A DNA stretch of 64,000 bases from Adineta ricciae. Lineage: Eukaryota; Rotifera; Eurotatoria; Adinetida; Adinetidae. A model generated the notes under the pieces. It had not been told where the DNA came from and did not search any database. It saw nothing but the letters and a program-made list of their open reading frames with translations. The number at the start of each line of letters is the position of its first letter. The stretch's first letter is position 1. The stretch is taken from NCBI GenBank assembly GCA_905250025.1, contig CAJNOJ010000252.1:1-64000 (forward strand). Reading direction: 5' to 3'. This document shows, piece by piece, positions 46,462-57,329 of this stretch. The position numbers and the translations under genes are program-made.

Positions 46462-47409
46462 CTATTGGTGACACATAAGATAATTTAAGAATTTTTTAAT
46501 CAATTCTTTAAAATGTTTTCGAATTGATGAAGAAACTACTATATAGATGATGAAACTAAATGTATAACCAGCATAACCAAATATATTGATAATGGTAAGG
46601 CCAATATTTTCATATGCTAGATAAGAATCCGCTTTAGATTTTGATACAGTTAATAAAGTATAAATATTTTGACCAGTATATGCAATATTATCAATTAGAA
46701 AAAGTATATTTTGACCGATAACCATTTTTGTTAATTGTTGTTGAATTTGTGTTCGCATCTCTTGTCGATGAAGACTATTAATATTTGAATATGTTAATAT
46801 AGTAAAGATAATTGTAATAATGCCAGGAATAAAACCAAGTATAAATGGTAAAACAAAATATGCAACATAATTTTGATAAATCATATTACTAGAAAGTGAA
46901 CACGAAGTTATGTTAGTTAATGAAGAAATATTCAATTGATTATAAATAATTAATGGTGTACTATGTAAAATTGAAAACATAAGAGTAGACAAAATTACAT
47001 AATAAGCATTTTTAGGAGTTGAAAATTGACGAAAATAAATATTTTTCGAAGTTAATAAATATTGATCAATCATTGCCCAACTAGTACAAAAAAGAGAAAA
47101 AGTTGCTGATACATGTCCGAAGTATTGACGTAATTTACACCATGTCGATGATATTAATACTGGATCTAAATTAAAATTTGTTGGTAAAATGACACGAGAA
47201 AGAAACGAAGTATTCAATATAACTAAATTAGCAATTGATACTGCAATAAGATAAATTGATGACGCATTTTTTGTTAAACGTTTTGTTGAAAGAAAGATAA
47301 TAAAACATAAAATATTATTAATATTACCAAAAATATAAACGAATGTTCCAACATATATATTTATTTGTTTACTAATATAATTCAAATAATTGACAGCTGA
47401 AAAGGACAT
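46462..47409 (-). CDS. Seven-helix receptor, DQY type
   Basis: A single exon of 315 residues from the ATG at 47409 (MSFSAVNYLNYI). It has seven hydrophobic segments. TM1 ends with GNINNILCFIIFL, which keeps the GN of rhodopsin-like receptors. A Cys before TM3 (STWCKLRQYF) pairs with one in loop 2 (TSCSLSS). TM3 ends WAMIDQYLLTSKN, a DQY version of DRY. The third loop (HRQEMRTQIQQQLTKMVIGQ) leads to TM6. This is a fourth receptor subfamily in the window, closer to the peptide-receptor-like rotifer expansion than to the ERH group. Codon use is very A/T-rich. Confidence 0.8.
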   Translation of the reverse strand: MSFSAVNYLNYISKQINIYVGTFVYIFGNINNILCFIIFLSTKRLTKNASSIYLIAVSIANLVILNTSFLSRVILPTNFNLDPVLISSTWCKLRQYFGHVSATFSLFCTSWAMIDQYLLTSKNIYFRQFSTPKNAYYVILSTLMFSILHSTPLIIYNQLNISSLTNITSCSLSSNMIYQNYVAYFVLPFILGFIPGIITIIFTILTYSNINSLHRQEMRTQIQQQLTKMVIGQNILFLIDNIAYTGQNIYTLLTVSKSKADSYLAYENIGLTIINIFGYAGYTFSFIIYIVVSSSIRKHFKELIKKFLNYLMCHQ

Positions 47410-48504
47410 TTTTTTAATTTTGGGATGTCTAAAAAGTTTGTCTCTGCAGTAAAAATGAAAAGAAGTTAAATCTAACCTTTTTTCATATCATCAAAGGAAG
47501 AGTAATGCAATTTATAATTGGAAATTATGCTTTTATCATGTATGACGTACTTTTAGCGGCATCGTAAAAAGCTATTTAGATTGTAGATGACATTATAAAA
47601 CCCATCAAACCATTCTCTATTATATTTAATACGATGCGTTTATCACAGCGTATTATTATTATATGCGGAGACACTTGCTAGGGTAGGTTATCATTTGCCC
47701 TAAATCGCTGTCCCTACAAGTGTTCCTAAAATTTGTCCCTACGTAGGGACGTTTCATTAATTACGCCATTTCTGGTAACCAAATAGGGACCCTTATTTAG
47801 GGACCTCTCAATTTAGGGACTTTTTTCAGTGAAAATCTGATATACCGCTGTCGAATGTTTCAAACTTCATAGTATCACCTATACTTTTTGCTAGTAGTAA
47901 CACTAACTAAAAGTTTACTAAGTGACTACAGTGCACTATAATAATGTAACTGGTGACCAGAATCGATGTTGTAAGGGTGTTATAATGAGAGTGAAATGGT
48001 GTCGGATCTGGTGACCAGATCTATAAGGCTCTGTTACGAATGAAATTCACGTTGCTATATCATATCAATCGGCTCGATTAGAAGGATCGTAGAAATATCT
48101 CAATTGTAGCTTTTTGTCGCGCCCGGTGTCATTAATGTGCTTGAAACTTCTTTTGAAAGTGCGTCTGATACTTTCTGCTGAAGGGAAGTAGTACTGAACT
48201 GTGAATTGTAAGAAATGTAAAAACGTTTGTATGAAATTTGAAGTAAAATATCCGATGTATTTGAAAATTTGTCGTAATTTTTATTAACAAAGTTTTCTTT
48301 TTCAAATTTGTTTAGTATTATAATAATGACAACTGATCATGTCGTTACGAATGTGTAGCATAAACAGGAAACGAAAGTAATGGTAGAGAATAAAACAACA
48401 TTAGTGGTGGATAAGACCATTATTCATTTTGTATCACACAAACTATCACGAGTAGAATATAAAAAAGTGAAAGCAAAAAGAAGTTACAAGGTAGCGTGTG
48501 TCTT
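47410..48504. other. Spacer with GTCCCTA/TAGGGAC cluster
   Basis: At 47690-47830 the words GTCCCTA and TAGGGAC occur at least six times, including the 16-base perfect palindrome GTCCCTACGTAGGGAC near 47733. Two copies of a GGTGACC palindrome follow (47950, 48005). No coding sequence. It may be the end of a transposable element next to the MULE gene. Confidence 0.45.
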
Positions 48505-51500
48505 TTAGCGGTCAAATACAAAACATTTACAAAAATAAGAGTACAAAATATAACAAAAGTAGAGTAGAATATTGATGTTTCCTACGTCGTAACTCATATC
48601 ACACTTTTTTCCTACCCACTTTGATGATTCAAATAGTAATGCTTCTGAGGTGAGCGCTCCAGCTTTATAATTATCCCATAACGACTGTAATGACTCGTCA
48701 ATAAGGATTGTTTTCGGTGCACGTTTTCTTCGATGTACTGGCACATTGGAAGCTAGTTTCATAACCAACTGCTGAATAAGTAATTCTTCTTTTTCAAACC
48801 ATGTAATAAGGCGATACAGATGTGGATGAGCAACTAATTGAACCTTTATTTTATTGTTGTAACCTATAGTGGAGAAAAGATTACACATGAAACTGGTTAT
48901 AGAAAAATCGAGACATAGGATATTTTACAAATCTGGTGACCACATACGAATTTGAGATGTAATGCTGCTTCTATTGTTATCTAACTAATACACTTTCGAC
49001 TGGTACTTCTTGTTTCCAGCTTTGGCTATAACTACAATCTGGTGACCCCATTCTACTCATATAAATGTTCAAACTATTTCAATAGTCTTTTGATTAGTAA
49101 CTCCTTGAAAAAAGAAAGATTATCAGGCTGATCTGCGATGTACCTTCGAGTCCGTTGTTTGTCCTTACTGGTTGATCGAACACGCAGAATTTATATATCT
49201 TTGTTAACCAGTATGAGTCGTAATACTTTAAAAAATGACGTAGATTTTGATGAAGAGATACTGCACTCTTGGGAATATTCGTTAGTTGTGGTTTAATGAA
49301 ATCTCTGTACAGTGTTTTGATCTGATCACTTGGCACAAAAGCTAAAGCCATCATTTGTCCTAGCATCTGACGCGCTACTTCGACATCTTGATAAGCTTCT
49401 TGTAGACCTTTCAATTGAATATTGCGATAGATTGCTTGGTTGTAATGAAAAGTACAACCAAGCAAATGTGTATTGGGTACCTGAAAAAAAAATAGGCACT
49501 AAGTTAACGATTCAACATTCGATTTTAGAAATGTGGCCATCAGAATTGTACTAAACGGTTAAACTATCTATGTATTATTTTTATGCCATTACTTTCGACT
49601 CTGGATTTGGCTGACAAACCTTTTGGTAATCAGAAAAGTGATGCAAAAGGTCCACACATTTTACACTCATTGTAAAATAGGCTTTACAAAAGAATGTATA
49701 ATGCGGAAAAAGAAAAAAAGTTACCTGTTTCTTAATAGCTTTTGTCAAGGCAGGTTCAAAATCACTCATCCAATATGTTGGTTGAAAGTCTAGGTTTAAA
49801 TTTCTAATAGCTGTTTTCAATACTTTGATGATTAATTCATATGTTTCATAATTACGACGTTCACATAGACAGAAGCACAAGGGTACTGAAGAGAAAAGAA
49901 GAAATAAGGGAGATAAGTGAAAAATCTCTTTTACTGGTGACCAGTTTCTAATTTATGCTTACTAGGATGTTTTTCTTTGTATTCTCCCATTATTATATAG
50001 TTTTGATGAGTAATTTTGGGGGCACTTTCGAATGTACCATCACTGCTGATGCGCTTCGACGCCGACAGAATTTCCAGCTGTAAATCACTAGCATACATAA
50101 TAAGTCGTCCGACTTTGCACGGTGCGGGCGTGTATGGTGTCTGAACATTATTTGAGTCATATAATAAGAATCTCATCCCTTGGTCTGTAGTGGTAAATGC
50201 TGTATGTAAGACGAAATTAGGATCGGTTGGCGATTCTGGTAAATGCTCTTGGCGAATACGATATAACTGTGCTTCTAAATACATCAAGAAAAAAGTCGAT
50301 TTTGTAATCAGATGGACAAAAACTAAGATTTTTTTCAATCAAAATAAAATATCCTTTGTTTGTTTCTGTTGCTACATGCAATATGAACCTTCCTGGTCAC
50401 CAGATAAACAACTTGGCCGCACTGTACTGATTTTGAGTCTACCTACGTATGCCTACATTTGCATATTATCTTTTCTTGCCTTTCTCTACATTTTTATATA
50501 CTTAAACAAACACTTAGAACTAGTAGAATAGAAACCGAAGTTAATTCTATTCTCACCTTGCTACTATCAGCTTAATAATCTTGTATCCTTCTGTTGGACT
50601 ACCCATGACACATGTATCATGATAAAAAGAAGGTCTAAAAAAGATTATTTACTTACCCATATTATAGTATGTTGGTAAAACTGCTAACATTTCCGATGGA
50701 TATTTGCCCCTTTTCAGTTCATCTTCGTATATTGATCGTGGACTAGACAGTTCTTGTTTACAACGTTCTTTTATACGCTGCTTGAATTTTCGTATTTCAA
50801 TATTATTTGGTGCTGGTTCATGGATGTGTGTTCCCTGAATAGAATAGATTCGAAAGTAATTCTTTACAGTCGGATCTGAGGATCGAATAAGTATCGATGA
50901 ACAACGACGTTTGCGACGATTTTCACATTCCCACGTTGTAAAATTTTTTCCATAATTTTTCACGAAATAGGAATAACCAGCCATATTGAGCATGTGGCCA
51001 CCGGATGGTGTCTCACTGATAGTCATGTCATCCTCACACCGGTATTTCATTGATAACTCATCTGAATGTAAGATACGTCCGCCAACTCGGATACTATCAT
51101 CAAGTTGGTATTTTTTTGTTTGATCAACTAGTTCAACAGTTGGTCCTGTTATTGTCGAGCAGTAGTGAAAAACTGGAGACACTTTTGGATAAATTGATGG
51201 ATGCTGTTGAGTTTGTTGTGCCGGCGAAAGAAGAAGCGGTAGTGATGAATCAGAAGTAGAAGGCGAATGTTTTTGGAGTACAGGCGAGTAATTCTGGTCA
51301 CCGGACTGTCTTGGTGGCGGTGAAGTAGGTGGCGACCTTAAATATTGTTGTGGTATGTGTGAATAGTTCTGGTGACCGGATTGCTTTGATGGCGAAGTAA
51401 GTGAAGAATGAGGTTGTTGCTGCAGCGTGGATTGATATTTTTGGTGATCAGATTGTATTAATACAGATGAAGATGAGGATAATTTTGGGGTTCTGTTTCT

Positions 51501-52024
51501 GATGAAACCGTTGTTGGTTGAAGACCAGCCGTTGTTCATGATGACTGTATTTGTATAGTGGAACATTGGACATGTCGATCGTATGATAACTGTTGTGTAC
51601 TTGTTCGTAGTATCGATGCTGTATTTGTTGCATATGAAGGTAGCTGAATCTTATGACCAGTTTGGTCAAAACAAGATTGGTTAGTTGCTAAGTGATTTGT
51701 TTGCTGATGTGCTACAGTAGACGATGGCATTTGGAATGATGGTAATATGCATAAATTGTTCATCATTCTTAAAGAAGATATCAAAGTCCACTCCTCTTTT
51801 GATAATGTTTGTGAAGAAGACTGAGATGGACACGAATGATGATGCTGTTGCTGAGGCAATAATGGGCCATTACTTATCGATGAAGCATATAATGGTATCT
51901 CAAAGTTTGATGCTTGATTTTGGCGAATAGGATATGGATAATTTGATTGTATCGACGGTGATGTATGTGACTGTAGTGTAGGAATGGAGTCGGTACCCTG
52001 CATAATGTTACCGATATGATGCAT
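48505..52024 (-). CDS. MULE transposase with FLYWCH zinc finger
   Basis: The core exons join in frame: FLYWCH exon ending at 50657, then 50274-49963, 49885-49725, 49480-49144 and 48863 to about 48505. All borders are GT-AG with matching phases. The N-terminal part (from the ATG at 52024) is Gln/Ser/Pro-rich; its exon borders near 51550 are unresolved. The FLYWCH finger lies at about 50780-51080 (GGHMLNMAGYSYFVKNYG, then WECENRRKRRCSS, then H-H). The MULE domain shows SSDGTFESAPK and YWMSDFEPALTKAI as the first two acidic catalytic positions, LGCTFHYNQAIYRNIQLKGL, and RTNNGLEG before the last exon. It should act in the nucleus as a DDE transposase. I see no stop in these core exons, so it may be active or recently so. 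Confidence 0.75.
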
Positions 52025-52169
52025 TATAAAAAGAAATGATAATGAGTGTAATCTATAAAAAAAAAAGAAAAATGGCGATGTCGAGAGTGATGAGCAAAAT
52101 AGATTCATCACTATATCGACACTATTTCAATAAACATGCTTTAAAAAAACTGCATTGTTTATTCAACAC

Positions 52170-52470
52170 CCCAGGTCATTATGACACGGTCGGTTCCGGC
52201 CGGTTATGTTCGTTTTCCGACAATTTCCTTGCCGCCGGATTCCGGCCGGAGGTTTAAACGTAGGTTCCAGTCATTTCCTAACCGTTTCCTGCAAACTTCT
52301 AGCCGGAAATGGTCAGGAACTGATCGGATAGTTCCATCTCAATTCCGGCCGGAATCCGGCGGCAAGGAATCTGCCGGAACCTACTGGAATCGGCGAAAAC
52401 TGTGCCGGAATCGACAAAAGCTGTACCGGAACCGACCCAGATTTTAACGGATCCAGTCGTCGGAATTATC
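52170..52470. repeat. GC-rich CCGGA-rich element with perfect 26-bp inverted repeat
   Basis: Arms at 52225-52250 and 52344-52369 are exact reverse complements (core CCGCCGGATTCCGGCCGG). Flanking words such as GGTTCCGGCCGG and CCGGAACC extend the symmetry. The island is about 300 bp in AT-rich DNA. Likely a small non-autonomous element of the same style as 46010-46360. Confidence 0.6.
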
Positions 52471-52804
52471 GACCTGGGATACTCTACATATCCTAATTGC
52501 TTTGACTACATTCTATAAAACTCATCATCTGGTGACCAAAAAATTATTTATCATTACTATTGTAAACATAGTTGAGCTGTATGATACATTTTATTTTCAC
52601 ATAATGATATACCAAAAATAAGTCTACGACAAATGAGTACTTTGAATATGAGAATACACACAACACACATATAGGTTTAGTCAGAATACATGAAGAAAAA
52701 GAAAAACAAAAAGACTAAAAGCAATTCACCACTAAAATATTCTAACCTGTGTTTTTTTCAATTCTATTCATCAGTTTATCTTTTTCAAAAAGTTATATGT
52801 CTCA
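52471..52804. other. Spacer
   Basis: AT-rich. Holds the last GGTGACC site of the cluster (52526-52540) and nothing else I can identify. Confidence 0.3.
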
Positions 52805-53290
52805 ATTATCTTTTGAGATAGCGGTTTCTGATGATGAATGTGCTTTCTTTGGTATTTTACCTAACTTATCGGTTAATACTTTGTAATTTTCTGAAGCTCC
52901 TTTATCACTCTTTGTTTTTGCTTTCTTTGCTAAAAGAGCAGATGGTGCTGTATCTGGACACTCAGATAATGGTTGTTGAGATTTCTTTCTTTTTGTCTTC
53001 GACCGTAAAGCGTATGATCTTCGTTTAGAACTACGAGAAAAAAAGAAGAAAGCGAATTACTTTAATTACGAAAGAAAGTAAACTAACTTTTTTTATGTTT
53101 GAGCAGTGTCAGATTTTTCAACAGGAACACTTGTTTGTTTTGATGACATAGGTGCACTTTGTTGTACAGGTGATGACGTTGTTCTGGTGGCACTATCGCA
53201 TTCATTTGTGTGTTGAAATGGAATAGAATGTGAAAGATTAGCGGATGAAGCTTGATCATTTGAAGAAATTGATGAGAGTAGAGATGGCAG
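52805..53290 (-). other. Possible Ser/Thr- and Lys-rich exons
   Basis: Two minus-strand open stretches are separated by an intron-like gap. The upstream one (about 53290-53100) is Ser/Thr/Gln-rich (SSNDQASSANLSHSIPFQHT) and the downstream one (about 53030-52810, after the acceptor TTTCTCGTAG) is basic (RSKTKRKKSQQ, then LAKKAKTKSDKG) and ends with a stop. The junction does not join cleanly because the first frame meets a TAA before a donor. They lie 5' of the MULE gene on the same strand and could be an accessory gene of the element or a decayed host gene. Confidence 0.3.
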
Positions 53291-53474
53291 TGATTAGGAA
53301 TCGATGTAACATTATCAAATAACAGTTACAGCTTGTCTAATTTGTCTCTTGCTGATAAATTATAATGAAACAGTCTGTTGAATATTAAAAACAGAGTTTC
53401 AGAACTTGAAGGTCAACATAGTTCGCATTGATAACGTAAAACACATCCACATTTTGCGAATATGTCATGCCTTC

Positions 53475-53545
53475 TAAAGGTTCCTTACGGGTTCCTCATG
53501 GTTCTTCACGGCTCCTCATGGTTCCTAGGAACCATCAGGAACCGC
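53475..53545 (+). repeat. GGTTCCT short repeat with palindrome
   Basis: GGTTCCT-like words recur about every 10-15 bases (GGTTCCTTACGGGTTCCTCA and onward), ending in the palindrome GGTTCCTAGGAACC near 53520. Same word content as the CCGGAACC islands. Confidence 0.5.
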
Positions 53546-53646
53546 TTTTTCCCCCTTGAAAGCCCTAGTTCACACGCAATGTTATCGGTGAGAAGTACAG
53601 GCATGTTGGGTACGAAGGGTAAGAGATCGGGTAGAAGCTCGGTCTT

Positions 53647-54455
53647 GTTATCTGATAGATGGCCGCTAGTTCAAAACCCGTTTGCGAAAGGTAATTACTA
53701 ATTATTCCATAAAGAGACATTGAACACAATATTTTATTCATCATACTTATACACTTGACTATACCCGGTATCATACAAGTTATAAATGTTTTTCTGAAAA
53801 TCGGTATCCTTGGTTTGAGAAAAGTTTTTTGAATTCTCAAAAAAGTAACATCAGATTTGTCTTCGATCACAAAATCTCTTCGGTAACTTTTTATAAAAAA
53901 AATTGTTTTTTACAAAAAAGTCGCCCTTTGTATAAAAAAGCTAATCTATGTAAACATTTAAAAAAAATAGCGCCAGATTCGAGTTGATCGACCCAAAAAA
54001 CTCCTTAGCCAAATTTTATAAAAAAAGCTTTTTTTTGTAAAAGAATGGTATTTTGTCTCAAAAAAATTTCTGTAAAAAAGTCGTTCTTTGTCTCAAAAAA
54101 ATTTCTGTAAAAAAGTCGTTCTTTGTCTCAAAAAAATTTCTGTAAAAAAGTCGTTCTTTGTCTCAAAAAAATTTCTGTAAAAAAGTCGTTCTTTGTCTCA
54201 AAAAAATTTCTGTAAAAAAGTCGTTCTTTGTCTCAAAAAAATTTCTGTAAAAAAGTCGTTCTTTGTCTAAACAAATTTTTTTTATGAAAAATTTCAAAAA
54301 AATAACATCAGATTCGAAGTCTCCACATCGAAGTACATCTGGAGATGTCTTTCCGGAAAAATTGATTTTCAATGTTTTTTGACCCTGTGGACACACAAGC
54401 AAGCAAGCAAACAAACAATTCATGTTTCTAAGACTCTTCTCTACGAGAAAGAGAA
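53647..54455 (+). repeat. Dispersed repeat, copy 2, interrupted
   Basis: Outer parts (53647-53858 and about 54297-54455) match the element at 45517-45865. Between them lie about 440 bp of A-rich sequence including the 35-bp array. The interruption is bordered by a direct repeat of TAACATCAGATT (near 53848 and 54301), as expected for a target duplication or slippage. Confidence 0.6.
54057..54266 (+). repeat. 35-bp tandem array, six perfect units
   Basis: Six consecutive identical 35-base units. Each begins CTCAAAAAAATTTCTG and ends GTCGTTCTTTGT. Degenerate related units precede it at about 53880-54050. Identity among units implies recent expansion. Confidence 0.85.
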
Positions 54456-54491
54456 TATCATTAGTTTTTTTCAAGATCCCAAAAAAATCGT

Positions 54492-54538
54492 AGGGTGGGC
54501 TCAAACAATTGTAGGGCGGGCTGGCGTGAGCCCACCCT
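54492..54538. repeat. GC-rich hairpin
   Basis: Perfect 12-base arms (AGGGTGGGCTCA at 54492 and its complement at 54527) with a 23-base loop that repeats GTAGGGCGGGCTGG. The arms could form a stable stem. Isolated in AT-rich sequence; it could be a transposon end. Confidence 0.6.
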
Positions 54539-54972
54539 GGGCGCCGCCAATAGTCAGATACAAAGTCAAAACTACCTGATGATGAATGGAATAAGCCCCA
54601 TTCAAAACGCGTCGTAGACAGCTTGACTCACACCCTCAAGATGCTATTATGACTAGTTTTGCTTTATAACAGTGTATTTAGCTTAAATTTGATTATTTGA
54701 TATTATTTTGTCACCGAAATAATGCCTTTTAATCTTTTTTAAGTTTGAAACCATTTTAAAACGACTTAGACAGGTTCGAAATCGATCGTGGTAGTTATAT
54801 CTCACCACCATCAACCTTCTAAAGTGAAACAGCATAAAAAAGATGAGCTCAATACTTGTCCCACTTCAGACTCTTCGCAGTAATTTTTATTGACATCAGA
54901 AAAACAAATGTCTGTGCATTTACGAAAAAGCGACGATAGTCTTGTCGAATCAAATTCATACATTCGATTATT
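54539..54972. other. 3' flank of the GTPase gene
   Basis: AT-rich non-coding sequence downstream of the minus-strand GTPase. No other feature seen. Confidence 0.3.
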
Positions 54973-56859
54973 TTAGGTATTAGATAAAATTGCTACGGTC
55001 TCGTTATAATACTGTAGCATGTACGGATCATCACCCATATATTTGCTGATATCTTTAAATGAATTGAGTAGATCATGATTCTTTTCAAGAATATTATATT
55101 TTTTGTTGATTGAGCGCAACTCGGCAACCTGTTTTTGCAAGTGATCTAGCTGTGACCTTAATGAGCCTTTCAGCGACTCCTTCTCATCATGTAAGTACTG
55201 TGCTCTCCGCTTCAACGAACTCTCTTGTCGTTCGGCATATGTATGCTGTGCTCGGGCTTCATTATCCGGTAATGTAACTTGAATCTTAGTTTGTTGCTGT
55301 TGATACACGGGTGTACGTGAAGAACTTGAACGATTGTCTTCAGAATTACTAAAACCATAATGATTTCCAGATGATGGCGTTCTCGAGTGTGCATCGCCCC
55401 ATCTATTTTCATTCTTATTTCGAGTATCAACATAAGCATCATTAGATATTCTACCATCGTTTTGTGCGTAATATGAACCACCGGTGCCTCTTCGATGCTG
55501 CGGTATACTGCCTTTCGGTCCACAGTTTGATCCACGAAAGCCCATTTCTGTATGTGACTCATTCGCTCTCATTCCATGCTGTGATCCACCGATTTCCTCT
55601 GCAAGTTTTGATCTAACCAAGTCCTCTTCGTCTTGTAGTGCTCCGCTAGCTTTCTCCTGCTGTGATCCTTCGGCTTTTGGATGCTGATTTGTGGCTGGAG
55701 CAGTATATAGTGTTGTTTTATTATCACGACTTTCACCCACCACAGTTCCCATCCCAGGATCTGAACTCAGGCGAGTAGGTCTATTATTTGCAGTCTGAGG
55801 TCTTGGTCTATTTGACTGATGATCATGCGGATCGATTGTATACTGTCCATTGTAAAAATGCGTATGTGGTTGTTGATGTTGCGAATGTTTCGACGAAGAC
55901 GATCGGCCGACTGGATTCTCAACCCAACGAATAGCATGGATCTCATGTTGTTTTTCCCATTGCCTATTATTTTCCATCGTGTTTTGTGCACCTTCGATAC
56001 CAGCCTCAGCTAGTTTCTGTTGTTTATATTTTTCAAGCAATTCTATCATATTCGATATAGATTGCTGGATGCAATTTTCAATTAGTGCGATTTTAATCGC
56101 GCCGACTGAAAACGATTTTGTTGACACATCTTCAAACTCTTCGAGTTTATCCAATAATGATTCGATTGTTACTAAATTGTCTTCGAAATCTTGACGGAAG
56201 CGAGCAACTTTTTTCATTGGTTCTAGTTTTCGATCCCATCGAAATAAACTATTTTGTAAATGAAATGTTTTGCTCCCATTAACATTGAGATCGCGCTCGA
56301 GCACTGCTGGATCTAAATTGACACTTAATTGGTCACAATTCGTCAAGACAGCAACACAGTTATTCATCAAGTCGTTAGGCCATATTTGATGCAACATATG
56401 TAGAAAGTTCTTGAATGATAAACCAAGACGCGGAGAAGAACCATTGACGACCATAATTATTCCGTTTAGAAATGGTATTTTTTTCAGCTCCTTTTCAATC
56501 ATGTTTAAATTCTTCGTATCGATGTCATCACCATGTGTATCATTAAATCCTGGTGTATCGATTACTTCCAACAGCTTGTTAGGTCCTCGAAAAATCGTAT
56601 AAGTAGTACAGTATTGAGTTTGACTTTGCGTTTGGTCATTAATGTTAGATTCACTCATATTATTCGTGTACTTTTCATCAAGACAGTCCAGCCAGTTAGC
56701 ACATGGTATGACAGTTTTTATTTTCGAACGTGCAATGAAGACTTGATCTGCATTTGTTGTGCCGTTTAAATAGTTGAATAGAAAATTAATGAGCGACGAT
56801 TTACCAGCACCAGCATCACCCAGTACAATGAATCGCTTTATGGTCATCTTTGATGTCAT
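54973..56859 (-). CDS. AIG1/GIMAP-like GTPase with long disordered linker and coiled coil
   Basis: A single exon of 628 residues from the ATG at 56859. The P-loop is GDAGAGKSS (14-22). The G3 motif is DTPGFND (101-107). TNCD (173-176) stands where NKxD or TKxD is expected. This is the plan of AIG1-type septin-related GTPases. Residues about 300-540 are low-complexity (His/Gln/Asn/Ser-rich, e.g. KHSQHQQPHTHFYNGQ). Residues 540-600 form a coiled coil (ESLKGSLRSQLDHLQKQVAE). It would act in the cytosol, perhaps on membranes, in oligomer-forming GTP switching as GIMAPs do; that is inference from the family. It lies head to head with the related GTPase at 57330. Confidence 0.75.
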   Translation of the reverse strand: MTSKMTIKRFIVLGDAGAGKSSLINFLFNYLNGTTNADQVFIARSKIKTVIPCANWLDCLDEKYTNNMSESNINDQTQSQTQYCTTYTIFRGPNKLLEVIDTPGFNDTHGDDIDTKNLNMIEKELKKIPFLNGIIMVVNGSSPRLGLSFKNFLHMLHQIWPNDLMNNCVAVLTNCDQLSVNLDPAVLERDLNVNGSKTFHLQNSLFRWDRKLEPMKKVARFRQDFEDNLVTIESLLDKLEEFEDVSTKSFSVGAIKIALIENCIQQSISNMIELLEKYKQQKLAEAGIEGAQNTMENNRQWEKQHEIHAIRWVENPVGRSSSSKHSQHQQPHTHFYNGQYTIDPHDHQSNRPRPQTANNRPTRLSSDPGMGTVVGESRDNKTTLYTAPATNQHPKAEGSQQEKASGALQDEEDLVRSKLAEEIGGSQHGMRANESHTEMGFRGSNCGPKGSIPQHRRGTGGSYYAQNDGRISNDAYVDTRNKNENRWGDAHSRTPSSGNHYGFSNSEDNRSSSSRTPVYQQQQTKIQVTLPDNEARAQHTYAERQESSLKRRAQYLHDEKESLKGSLRSQLDHLQKQVAELRSINKKYNILEKNHDLLNSFKDISKYMGDDPYMLQYYNETVAILSNT

Positions 56860-57254
56860 TTACAATCTATTGTCGTCGTAGAACACTTGAAAAAATACAT
56901 TGTATTGGTATGATATAATCACAGCTTATATATGCGTGCTATGATATTAGTAAGCTATATTCTTTCGTTTTTTCTGTTCTTATCAAGCCTATTGCTTTTT
57001 GGAGAAATCTTTCTGTAGATTCCGTTATCTACTTGGTATATTCCAACATTCTTTGTTTCCGGTCGTAAAGTAGAAGATAAAGCGAAATAACAATAAAAAA
57101 AATCGGTTTTGCGTCACATACTACGTCTGGAAAGATAATAAAGTGAGATGTTTATTCCAATTTTCCCCGAAATAGTATATGTCAAGAGCTTGTAAAAGTA
57201 AAATAGTGACGTTATCAAAGTTGGTAAAAATTTGTTCCTCGTTTATCTTGAGTC
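56860..57254. promoter_or_regulatory. Shared upstream region of two divergent GTPase genes
   Basis: 395 bp between two divergently transcribed paralogous GTPases. It must hold both 5' ends and may be bidirectional. A TATATATGC-like stretch near 56928 lies about 70 bp upstream of the minus-strand ATG. No operator-like repeat was seen. Confidence 0.4.
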
Positions 57255-57329
57255 ATGAAAAGTGCATATATATCTGCCCGTGTTAGTTGCCTATGTTCAC
57301 CAGTAATCACTCGCTTCGGAAGAACAACT

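Larger units (their letters stand above)
47950..52540. repeat. Recurring GGTGACC palindrome (CTGGTGACCAG)
   Basis: The odd palindrome CTGGTGACCAG or close variants occurs at 47950, 48005-48021, 48931, 49037, 49933, 50392, 51292, 51368, 51441 (degenerate) and 52526; GGTAACC also occurs at 47774. The sites fall in introns, flanks and coding sequence of the MULE gene, where they encode a repeated QSGHQNYS/QSGDQNYS peptide. Elsewhere in the window I did not notice it. Confidence 0.6.

Noticed and set aside
51724-51930. Plus-strand frames opposite the MULE N-terminal exons
   Set aside because: Antisense of Gln/Ser-rich coding repeats; no domain.
54057-54266. CRISPR array
   Set aside because: Units are directly tandem with no spacers, in a eukaryotic context.
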